Assembly: GCA_964627045.1 (NCBI GenBank)
Contig: CAZVIK010000034.1
Span: 1-27,522 of the forward strand
Direction of reading: 5' to 3'
DNA length: 27,522 bases
Source of the DNA: CAZVIK01 sp964627045
GTDB taxonomy: Bacteria; Acidobacteriota; Terriglobia; Bryobacterales; Bryobacteraceae
Positions 15,688 to 21,690 of the stretch are shown here, one piece after another; the first letter of the stretch is position 1, and each line of letters starts with the position of its first letter. Both the position numbers and the translations under genes were made by a program. The notes under the pieces were generated by a model, which saw nothing but the letters and a program-made list of their open reading frames with translations, searched no databases and was not told the DNA's origin.

Positions 15688-16152
15688 ATGATCTACTCAC
15701 GGTCGGCCGAGTATGCCATTCGAGCGTTCGTGAATCTGGCCCAGGTTCCCGAAGGCAAGTACGCCATGGTCAAGAACATCGCGCGGGAGGAAGGCATCCC
15801 GGCGCACTTCCTGGCCAAGATCCTGCAACAGCTTGCGCGCAAGGGCCTGCTGCGGTCCAGTAAGGGTCCCACCGGCGGATTCCACCTGCGCCGCAAGCCG
15901 GAAGAGATTTCGCTCATGCAACTGGTCGACTCGTTGGACGGCCTGGGCGACTACGAAAAGTGCGCCTGCGGCCTGTCGGAGTGCAACGATCAGATGCCCT
16001 GCGGGATGCACGACTCCTGGTCCGCGCTGCGCACGCGCATCGTCGACTACCTGAGCAAGACCACCATCGCCGACGTGTGCCAGGCACTGGAAGCGAAACG
16101 GCAGAAGGCGGCGAAACCGGCGCGCGCCAAGCGGCCGGCGGCCGTGAAATGA
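15688..16152 (+). CDS. Rrf2/IscR-family transcriptional regulator with Fe-S ligand motif
   Basis: A 154-residue DNA-binding regulator. The N-terminal winged helix (MIYSRSAEYAIRAFVNLA, then IPAHFLAKILQQLARKGLLRSSKGPTGGFHL) is that of Rrf2 proteins. A cysteine cluster follows: Cys92, Cys94, Cys99, Cys105 and His108. E. coli IscR holds its [2Fe-2S] with Cys92, Cys98, Cys104 and His107; here the x5 and x2 spacings of the last three ligands are identical. It should therefore sense Fe-S status, oxidants or NO. The C-terminal 20 residues are Lys/Ala/Arg-rich. The start follows a purine tract, GGAGGGGAGAGG, immediately upstream. clpP begins 32 bp after its stop, so the regulator probably shares a transcript with the protease subunit. 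No isc or suf genes are nearby. Confidence 0.88.
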   Translation: MIYSRSAEYAIRAFVNLAQVPEGKYAMVKNIAREEGIPAHFLAKILQQLARKGLLRSSKGPTGGFHLRRKPEEISLMQLVDSLDGLGDYEKCACGLSECNDQMPCGMHDSWSALRTRIVDYLSKTTIADVCQALEAKRQKAAKPARAKRPAAVK

Positions 16153-16184
16153 TCGGCCCCAGCCGGGCCGGCGGGAATAGGTCT

Positions 16185-16802
16185 ATGAGCAACTCCGTGT
16201 TGGTCCCCATGGTGGTGGAGCAGACGGCGCGCGGCGAACGCGCCTACGATATCTACTCGCGGCTGCTGCGGGAGAACATCATCTTTCTGGGAACCCCCAT
16301 CGACGACGCGGTCGCCAACCTGGTGATCGCGCAAATGCTGTTCCTCGCAGCCGAGGACCCGGACAAGGACATCTCGCTGTACATCAACACGCCGGGCGGC
16401 TCGATTACGGCGGGCCTGGCGATCCTCGACACCATGCGCTTCGTCGAGCCGGACATCGTCACCATCTGCGTCGGGCAGGCCGCCTCCATGGGCGCGGTGC
16501 TGCTGGCGGCCGGCACCAAGGGCAAGCGCTACAGCCTGCCCCATTCGCGCATCCTGATCCACCAGCCTTCGATGAGCGGTCTGGCCGGCCAGGCCGCCGA
16601 CATCGACATCTACGCCAAAGAGATCCTGCGGATGCGCGAAAGCCTGAACCAGATTCTCGCCGACGCCACCGGCCAGCAGACAGACCGAGTGGCCCGCGAC
16701 GTGGATCGCGACTACATCATGGACCCGCAACAGGCGGTCGATTACGGCATGATCGACCGCGTGATCACCAGCCGCGAGCTTTCGCCGGTCGCCAAGGTCT
16801 AG
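16185..16802 (+). CDS. clpP: ATP-dependent Clp protease proteolytic subunit
   Basis: A 205-residue serine protease that forms the tetradecameric chamber used with ClpX or ClpA/C. The catalytic triad is Ser101 (GQAASMGAVLL), His126 (LIHQPSMSG) and Asp176 (DRDYIMDPQQAVDYG). The substrate-binding INTPGGSITAG strand and the handle region (about 135-165) are intact. The start ATG 16185 gives MSNSVLVPMVVEQTARGERAYDIYSRLL, the normal mature-like N-terminus; only a weak AGGT precedes it. Neither tig nor clpX flanks it, unlike the common tig-clpP-clpX order. It follows an IscR-like regulator instead, so this may be an additional or a relocated clpP copy. Confidence 0.95.
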   Translation: MSNSVLVPMVVEQTARGERAYDIYSRLLRENIIFLGTPIDDAVANLVIAQMLFLAAEDPDKDISLYINTPGGSITAGLAILDTMRFVEPDIVTICVGQAASMGAVLLAAGTKGKRYSLPHSRILIHQPSMSGLAGQAADIDIYAKEILRMRESLNQILADATGQQTDRVARDVDRDYIMDPQQAVDYGMIDRVITSRELSPVAKV

Positions 16803-16874
16803 GCCCGCGCGCAGCAAAGACGGCCTGGCCGTGGGTGGTGCCTGGGGCGCGGCCTCGTGGGCCTGCGCCGCGAT

Positions 16875-17300
16875 TCACTCGCGGTATAACCATGCGCCCA
16901 CCAGCGTGGCGAGCACGATTTCCGGCAGCGTGACGAGTAGCCCGAGCAGCATCATCTTCGGGGGGTACAACTGCATGGGCGCCATGCTGACGGCGGACTG
17001 TACATACACCAGCAGCCACAGGATAAGCCCCACGCGCATGGCTGTCCTCGGCCCCGCTCCGAAGCGCGGACGCGCCGCGGCGTAGACCCACACCGCCAGG
17101 ATGCCGATCAGAAAGGCCCAGGCCACATACAGCGCCATCGCGCCGCCGCCCGATGCCACTTCTGTGCGATTTAGTGCTGCAAGCGCCGCTTCAATGTCGG
17201 CGGCAAAAACAACCCCGTTCCAGAAAAACTCGGAAACGCAAATGACCAAACCGGCCAGCAGGCCGCCCAGCAGGACACGGCCCGCGTTGATCTTGCCCAT
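16875..17300 (-). CDS. Hypothetical four-helix integral membrane protein
   Basis: A 141-residue protein with four predicted membrane helices (about 7-30, 53-75, 88-107, 116-138) separated by short loops. No catalytic motif is visible and I do not recognise the family. It resembles small DUF-type inner-membrane proteins of soil bacteria. ATG 17300 is preferred to the in-frame GTG at 17306 because GGAGG lies 5 nt before the ATG. A perfect TATAAT on the same strand (17326-17321) gives a short leader of about 14 nt. The gene is convergent with clpP, 72 bp away, and divergent from the GH5 gene. Confidence 0.75.
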   Translation of the reverse strand: MGKINAGRVLLGGLLAGLVICVSEFFWNGVVFAADIEAALAALNRTEVASGGGAMALYVAWAFLIGILAVWVYAAARPRFGAGPRTAMRVGLILWLLVYVQSAVSMAPMQLYPPKMMLLGLLVTLPEIVLATLVGAWLYRE

Positions 17301-17320
17301 GGGCACCTCCGTACCGGGGC

Positions 17321-17326
17321 ATTATA
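17321..17326 (-). promoter_or_regulatory. -10 box of the four-helix membrane protein gene
   Basis: TATAAT on the minus strand matches the consensus at six of six bases. It lies 20 bp before the ATG at 17300, with GGAGG between them. No -35 is obvious. Confidence 0.55.
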
Positions 17327-17450
17327 CGCGGAACGGCACGCCGGGTTTGCCGCCCTGTCTGTCCGGCGCCTCAGCGGTCCGGCGGCCGTTGGATCTCACC
17401 TCGTTGCGCCGGCCATTAACAACGATGGTCTGCAGCCCCAGGCGGGGCGG

Positions 17451-17478
17451 TTGCAGCGACGGAATCCTGGGGCATACT
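17451..17478 (+). promoter_or_regulatory. Promoter of the GH5 gene
   Basis: TTGCAG (17451-17456) and CATACT (17473-17478) are 16 bp apart. The predicted leader of about 50 nt ends in AGGAGGGA before the GTG start. Confidence 0.5.
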
Positions 17479-17533
17479 GGAAGGCAGGCTTGAGGGAGAT
17501 CCGCACCCGGTGCGGTCCAGGAGGGAAGCCAGC

Positions 17534-18559
17534 GTGGATGGAAAGCAGAGCCGCCGAGCGGCCATATCTTCTCTTCTTGCGGCGCCACTGGCGCCTGGGT
17601 TGTTGAAAGGGGCCGAAGCGCTTGACGCGTTCAGCCAGAACCGCCGGATCGGGCGGGGCGTCAACATCCTGGGGTACGACCCCGTCTGGCACACGCCCGC
17701 CAAGGCGCGCTTCACGGTGCGGCACTTCGAGCGGATCAAAGCCGCGGGCTTCCAGTCGGTCCGCATCAACCTGGCGCCGTTTCGCGCAATGGACGCGAGC
17801 CGGAATTACCGGCTGAGCGACGCGTGGCTCAAGACGCTGGACTGGGCCGTGAGCGGGGCGCTGGCCAACGGCCTGGCCGTGGTCCTGGACTGCCACGAGT
17901 TCCAGGCCATGGGAGAGGATCCCGCGGGCAACCGCGAGCGGTTCCTCGCGTTCTGGAACCAAGCCGGATTGCTGTTCCGCTACGCGTCCCCGCAGGTGAT
18001 GTTCGAGCTTCTGAACGAGCCGTCGCGCAACCTGACGCCGCAACTATGGAACAGCTATCTGGCCGAGGCCCTGGCCATCGTGCGCGCCTCCAACCCGGCG
18101 CGCACAGTGATCCTTGGGCCGGCCGGCTTCAACAAGGCCGATTCGCTGGAGTCGCTCCGGTTGCCCGAGCGGGATCGCAACATCATCGTGACGCTGCACT
18201 ACTACCTGCCGATGGCGTTCACCCACCAGGGCGCGCCGTGGAACGAGGAGAACAAAGACAAGACCGGTGTGGAGTGGGTGGGGACGCCGGAGGAGCAGCA
18301 GATCATTGTCCAGGACTTCACCAAGGCCAGGATGTGGGCGCGCGCGCAGAACCGGCCGGTGTTTCTGGGCGAGTTCGGCGCGTATGACAAGGCCCCGATG
18401 GAATCGCGCGCCCGCTACACGGCATTCGTGGCGCGCACGGCGGAGAAGATGGGGTGGAGTTGGGCCTACTGGCAGTTCGATAGCGATTTTCTCCTTTACA
18501 ACGTGGAAGAGGACCGCTGGGTGGAGCCGATCCGGGATGCGCTCATCCCGAAGTCCTGA
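17534..18559 (+). CDS. Glycoside hydrolase family 5 (cellulase-like), possible Tat substrate
   Basis: A 341-residue beta-glycosidase with a (beta/alpha)8 barrel. GH5 landmarks are present: GVNILGYDP, FQSVRINLAPF, VVLDCHEF, the acid/base Glu162 in FELLNEPS, LHYYLP with His222, the nucleophile Glu280 in FLGEFGAYD, and WAYWQFD near the end. It should retain configuration on a beta-1,4-glucan or related glycan; the exact substrate is not readable. The N-terminus MDGKQSRRAAISSLLAAPLAPGLLKGAEA has a twin Arg followed by a hydrophobic stretch, which looks like a Tat signal (moderate confidence). GTG 17534 is chosen because AGGAGGGA lies about 8 nt upstream and the RR signal starts right after. No CAZyme or transporter neighbours are present. 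Confidence 0.88.
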   Translation: MDGKQSRRAAISSLLAAPLAPGLLKGAEALDAFSQNRRIGRGVNILGYDPVWHTPAKARFTVRHFERIKAAGFQSVRINLAPFRAMDASRNYRLSDAWLKTLDWAVSGALANGLAVVLDCHEFQAMGEDPAGNRERFLAFWNQAGLLFRYASPQVMFELLNEPSRNLTPQLWNSYLAEALAIVRASNPARTVILGPAGFNKADSLESLRLPERDRNIIVTLHYYLPMAFTHQGAPWNEENKDKTGVEWVGTPEEQQIIVQDFTKARMWARAQNRPVFLGEFGAYDKAPMESRARYTAFVARTAEKMGWSWAYWQFDSDFLLYNVEEDRWVEPIRDALIPKS

Positions 18560-18803
18560 GCACGCAGGATGCCGGTTGCCGGGGGAGCGGTGACGAAGGC
18601 GGCGGCGCTGCGCCCGAGGGGCCGCGCCACCCGCTGCCGGCTTTTCAGCCCGCTGGACCCGCTGGAAAGCGGCTCCGCAGACTGAAAGGCCACCCCACAG
18701 GGCCGTTCTGGATTTGCCGATTCGCCGGCTCGGGACGCCGGTTACCCGCCGGCGGCGTCACGCGTTGGCGGGGTGGCGGCGCGAAACGAGGATGGGGCCG
18801 GGA
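18560..18803. other. Intergenic region between convergent GH5 and efp
   Basis: No supported gene lies in this 244-bp GC-rich gap. A 10-bp stem can form between 18640-18649 (GCTTTTCAGC) and 18661-18670 (GCTGGAAAGC), with one G-T pair and an 11-nt loop. A second copy of the 3' arm (CTGAAAG, 18683-18689) offers an alternative fold. A smaller hairpin overlaps the efp stop (GGGCC/GGCCC). None has a T-run, so they are not convincing terminators. Confidence 0.3.
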
Positions 18804-19379
18804 TCAGGCCCGTCCCGCGAAGGTGCGGGTCTCTGTGGCGATCTTCACCTTTTCGCCTTCTTTGATGAAGAGGGGGACGCGGATTTCGAGGCCGGTCTCC
18901 AGTGTGGCCGGCTTGGTGACGGTGCCGCTTGAGGAATCGCCGCGCACGCCCGGTTCGGTGGACGCGACTTCCAGTTCCACAAACGCGGGGAGTTCCAGCC
19001 CGATGGGATTGCCGTTGAACTTGAGCAATTCGACGAGCGTGCCCGCGATCAGGAAGTCCAGCGCGCCCCGGACCATCTCATCGGACAGGGTGAGGGTTTC
19101 GAAGCTGTCCTGGTCCAGGAAATGCGAACCGCTGCTGTCGCTGTAGAGATAGGAGGCCGGGACCTTTTGCAGATCCGGCTCTTTGAACTTCTCGCTCGCC
19201 TTGAAGGTCCGGTCAAAGACCGCGTTGGTCGCCAGGTTGCGCATCTTCAGGCGCACCAGCGTCTGCCCGCCCCGCGCGGTGGGCGTGTTCACCTCGGCTT
19301 CCAGGCACACGTAGGGCGTGTTGTCGATCTCGAACAGCGTCCTTCGTTTGACGTCAATTGCATCGATCAATAAAGCCAT
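18804..19379 (-). CDS. efp: Translation elongation factor P
   Basis: A 191-residue ribosome factor that relieves stalling at polyproline. All three beta-barrel domains are present: N-terminal KOW-like domain (1-65), OB domain II (about 66-128, PASYLYSDSSGSHFLDQDSFE) and domain III (about 130-190, LPAFVELEVASTEPGVRGD, KPATLETGLEIRVPLFIKEGEKVKI). The domain I loop that reaches the peptidyl-transferase centre reads TPTARGGQT, with Arg36 at the tip; E. coli has Lys34 in PGKGQ. The loop is one residue longer than in E. coli. Neither epmA/epmB nor earP is in the window. ATG 19379 is preceded by GAGGAG; upstream extension is not family-like. Promoter: TATACT at 19445-19440. Confidence 0.95.
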   Translation of the reverse strand: MALLIDAIDVKRRTLFEIDNTPYVCLEAEVNTPTARGGQTLVRLKMRNLATNAVFDRTFKASEKFKEPDLQKVPASYLYSDSSGSHFLDQDSFETLTLSDEMVRGALDFLIAGTLVELLKFNGNPIGLELPAFVELEVASTEPGVRGDSSSGTVTKPATLETGLEIRVPLFIKEGEKVKIATETRTFAGRA

Positions 19380-19683
19380 GAACTCCTCGACGGCGGGCCG
19401 GCACCGCTGGCGGCACAAGCCGGCTCACGTTTCCTTTCAAGTATAAGGGGAGGGGGCAAGGGCGGTCCTGTCGGATGCAGAGGTGTCCTCACCGCCACCT
19501 GAATGATCCTCGACTCCGTCAATAGGCACACAACCAGCGGCAAAACCAGCAGGACCGACACCAGCAGCAGCATCAGGAGGACCAGGAGCAGCATTAACTC
19601 CGCAAAGGACCGGGGCCGCTTTATGATTAACTGCGCAGAGGCGTCCTCATTGTATCGATCCGAGTCCCGTCTGCCCCTGCCCG
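19380..19683. other. efp leader/promoter and a hydrophobic open frame of doubtful reality
   Basis: This 304-bp gap between efp and abiEii (both minus strand) holds the efp promoter and leader (19380-19445). Further up on the minus strand, a frame from ATG 19594 encodes an uninterrupted run of about 26 Leu/Val/Met residues (about 1-27), preceded by GGAG three bases upstream. The frame continues through the efp promoter and ends inside efp at 19367, 75 residues in all. The Leu-rich run coincides with a CAG/CCAGCAG-like simple sequence on the plus strand, so it may be an accident of composition. Confidence 0.3.
19440..19445 (-). promoter_or_regulatory. -10 box of efp
   Basis: TATACT on the minus strand lies 60 bp before the efp ATG. 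It is the same hexamer as the -10s at 7681, 8352 and 25172. The predicted leader is about 53 nt. Confidence 0.45.
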
Positions 19684-20601
19684 TCAAACCCCGAGCACCT
19701 CACCCAATTCATCAATAAGCTGTTTCCGTCTCTTCGTGCCGGTCTTCGCCAGGTTCTCCAGCCGCCACCGAACCGCTGGGAGGCGTTGCGCGTGAGGAAT
19801 ATCAAGTAGCTCCCACGCCGGCGCACCCATCTCGAAGGAAACCAGGAACCTGCGATGCTCATTGGGCATGTTGCCCACGAGACTGGCGATAAACTCTTCG
19901 CGCGTCTTGTACAGGTCGGCGAGCGTAACCGGTTGTTCTGTCATCCCCACGAAGCCCCGTTCGAACTCCTGTGCCACATCGAGGCGGGCGGGTCTGAGAA
20001 GTTCAGACATCGGGCGGTTGTGGCTGAGGATGTAGACGAGGAAGGCCGAGCGCAAGGTCGCGCCGGTTCCCTCGTTGGCGAGAAGACCGCGGATATCGAA
20101 AAGGTCCCGGGGGTGTTGGCGGTCAAGGGCGGCCACGAGTTTGCCGCCGTAGAGGTCGTCGAAACTCACGACTTTGATTTCCGCGAAACCGAACTGCTCT
20201 TCGACTTTCGTTGACACGGACCGGGTTTCCGGTTCGTACACGCATCCTCGAAGAACGGGCGTCACCTCGATCTTGATCTGAACGCCGCCCTCCCTCACGA
20301 AATGCTTGTTGACGATGTTCTCGCCCTTGAGGTTGGTGGAGACGACCTCGGCGCCACGAAGACCCTCGCGGATGCGGTCGCCAAGACGCGACATGGACGC
20401 GTGAATATCGGCAAGAGACGCCGCTCTGTCGGCCACAGGCAGGTAGGTGAGATCGATATCCACCGAGACGCGCGGCATGTCGCGGACGAAAAAGTTGATT
20501 GCAGTCCCGCCCTTGAGGGCGAAGCAGGTTTCTTCGGCGACGAGCGGGATGGTTCGCACCAGCAGCGCGGCCTGGCGGCGGTGCATTTCAGAGAACGGCA
20601 T
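19684..20601 (-). CDS. abiEii: AbiEii/AbiGii-family nucleotidyltransferase toxin
   Basis: Toxin half of a type IV toxin-antitoxin and abortive-infection pair, 305 residues. The nucleotidyltransferase core is intact: LKGGTAINFF (30-38), then RVSVDIDLT with metal-binding Asp48 and Asp50, a later VSFDDLYGGKLVAAL (Lys154), and HPRDLFDI (Arg165, Asp166, Asp169). In the family the enzyme binds GTP, and related toxins add nucleotides to tRNA acceptor ends; its target here is unknown. The ATG at 20601 overlaps the antitoxin gene by 14 bp, ensuring coupled translation after the antitoxin. Third codon positions are visibly less GC-saturated than in neighbouring housekeeping genes, in keeping with acquired DNA. 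Confidence 0.9.
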   Translation of the reverse strand: MPFSEMHRRQAALLVRTIPLVAEETCFALKGGTAINFFVRDMPRVSVDIDLTYLPVADRAASLADIHASMSRLGDRIREGLRGAEVVSTNLKGENIVNKHFVREGGVQIKIEVTPVLRGCVYEPETRSVSTKVEEQFGFAEIKVVSFDDLYGGKLVAALDRQHPRDLFDIRGLLANEGTGATLRSAFLVYILSHNRPMSELLRPARLDVAQEFERGFVGMTEQPVTLADLYKTREEFIASLVGNMPNEHRRFLVSFEMGAPAWELLDIPHAQRLPAVRWRLENLAKTGTKRRKQLIDELGEVLGV

Positions 20602-21427
20602 CGAGGTTTTCCGGAACGGTGATGTTGTATTTGGTGTCTAGCTTGCCGCCACGCACGAGCATCCGCTTGCCTTTGCCGAAGTCGATGCTGGAGCGATCGA
20701 GCTGATGCAACCAGACGTGATTGTGGCGTTCGGCGAACCAGAAGAACAACCGCTTGATTTTGACGCTTCTGCAGTCGGCGAGGAGCGCTTGAAGCCGCCG
20801 TGGGCTGAGAGTTCGGAGGCCCTCCATTAGCACGTCCGCCTGATGGAAGGTCTCGCGGCTGGGAACCTCGTCGAGCAATTCCAGGATGGCCCTTTCGGGT
20901 GTTGACACAACGAGCGGTAAACTCTGAAGTCCCGAGGGCTGCAGCGTGAGGCTGGACTGAGTCATAGACGCGCTACCCGCCTTGCCGCCGTAGGGCGGGA
21001 TTTGAGCGCCACGGAAGAGCTTCAGAGAGCTGTGAAACACGACCTGAGTCTCGATGCCTAGTCGCGGTACCCAACGCGGCGGGTCTCCCTGCGTATAGAG
21101 GTGAACTTCACGCGGACCGCTCACCGCGAGGTAGTGGGCCAGACCCTGCACCTCAAGCGCGGTCCTGGCGCCTACCGCTACGGGCAGGCCAATAAGCGCA
21201 TTGAGAGAGACAACGAGTTGCTGCCAAAGCAGAGGCCCATTTGGGTCACTCGGCACGGGTCTGCGGTAAACGCCGCGCGCCAGGGAAAGCAGCCAGCCGT
21301 TCATTACGTATTTGCGCCGGAGTTGACGTGAGATGCCGTGCCGCTCAAGCCATCTAGCATCCACCACCAGACCTTCTGGGAGACTGCGGTTCAGCCAGTT
21401 TAACTTTTCCTTGTTTTGACTACCCAT
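20588..21427 (-). CDS. abiEi: AbiEi-family antitoxin and autorepressor
   Basis: A 279-residue antitoxin. The N-terminal winged helix (about 5-60: LNWLNRSLPEGLVVDARWLERHGISRQLRRKYVMNGWLLSLARGVYRRP in outline) is the AbiEi DNA-binding domain, and the rest (about 90-279, with RTALEVQGLAHYL and STPERAILELLDEVPSRE) is the AbiEi C-terminal antitoxin domain. In characterised AbiE systems AbiEi represses its own operon by binding inverted repeats at the promoter and neutralises AbiEii without stable binding (type IV). Here the start codon overlaps a repeat half-site, and further half-sites lie upstream, which fits autorepression. No SD precedes the ATG; a -10 ends 7 nt before it, so the operon mRNA is probably leaderless. 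Confidence 0.88.
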   Translation of the reverse strand: MGSQNKEKLNWLNRSLPEGLVVDARWLERHGISRQLRRKYVMNGWLLSLARGVYRRPVPSDPNGPLLWQQLVVSLNALIGLPVAVGARTALEVQGLAHYLAVSGPREVHLYTQGDPPRWVPRLGIETQVVFHSSLKLFRGAQIPPYGGKAGSASMTQSSLTLQPSGLQSLPLVVSTPERAILELLDEVPSRETFHQADVLMEGLRTLSPRRLQALLADCRSVKIKRLFFWFAERHNHVWLHQLDRSSIDFGKGKRMLVRGGKLDTKYNITVPENLDAVL

Positions 21428-21503
21428 GGTTTACAAAATACACTTTTTTTAAACCCGGGACAAGTTTATGAATTGTCGTGTTTGTAAACCAGTGGTTTAC
21501 AAA
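21427..21503. promoter_or_regulatory. AbiE operator: four copies of an 11-bp half-site
   Basis: The half-site TGGTTTACAAA occurs at 21427-21437 (touching the abiEi start codon) and 21493-21503. Its reverse complement TTTGTAAACCA is at 21481-21491, and a 9/11 copy (TTTTTAAACCC) is at 21446-21456. 21481-21503 is a perfect 23-bp palindrome with one central base; 21427-21456 is a second, looser inverted pair with an 8-bp gap. The first pair covers the -10 and the start codon. The whole block is AT-rich in a GC-rich chromosome. This layout of two inverted repeats matches what is known for AbiEi operators. Confidence 0.8.
21435..21463 (-). promoter_or_regulatory. abiE promoter
   Basis: On the minus strand TTGTCC (21463-21458) and TATTTT (21440-21435) are exactly 17 bp apart. 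Only 7 nt separate the -10 from the abiEi ATG. Both hexamers abut or lie inside operator half-sites, so bound AbiEi would block RNA polymerase. Confidence 0.6.
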
Positions 21504-21672
21504 AACGATCAAAGGCAAACTGCAGGCCGCGCTCGATATCGAGTCTTCGCAAGCGGCCAGGCTGCCTCCGACGGGATTTATCTTTCAAGATCGTGGCCAA
21601 GCAAAGTCGAAAGACAACGAGCGAGGATGAGACGGACGCCGACCCTCGCGTGCCAGCCCGGCTCCCCCCCTC

Positions 21673-21681
21673 TGCTAAACT
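21673..21681 (+). promoter_or_regulatory. Extended -10 of prfB
   Basis: TGC-TAAACT, an extended -10, ends 9 nt before the prfB ATG at 21691. No SD lies between them, so the message should have a leader of only a few bases or none. Confidence 0.5.
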
Positions 21682-21690
21682 ATTCTTCGT

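Noticed and set aside
16765..17091. A 108-codon minus-strand frame overlapping the end of clpP and the four-helix protein gene
   Set aside because: It overlaps both genes in other frames and is Arg/Ala/Gly-rich without a domain.
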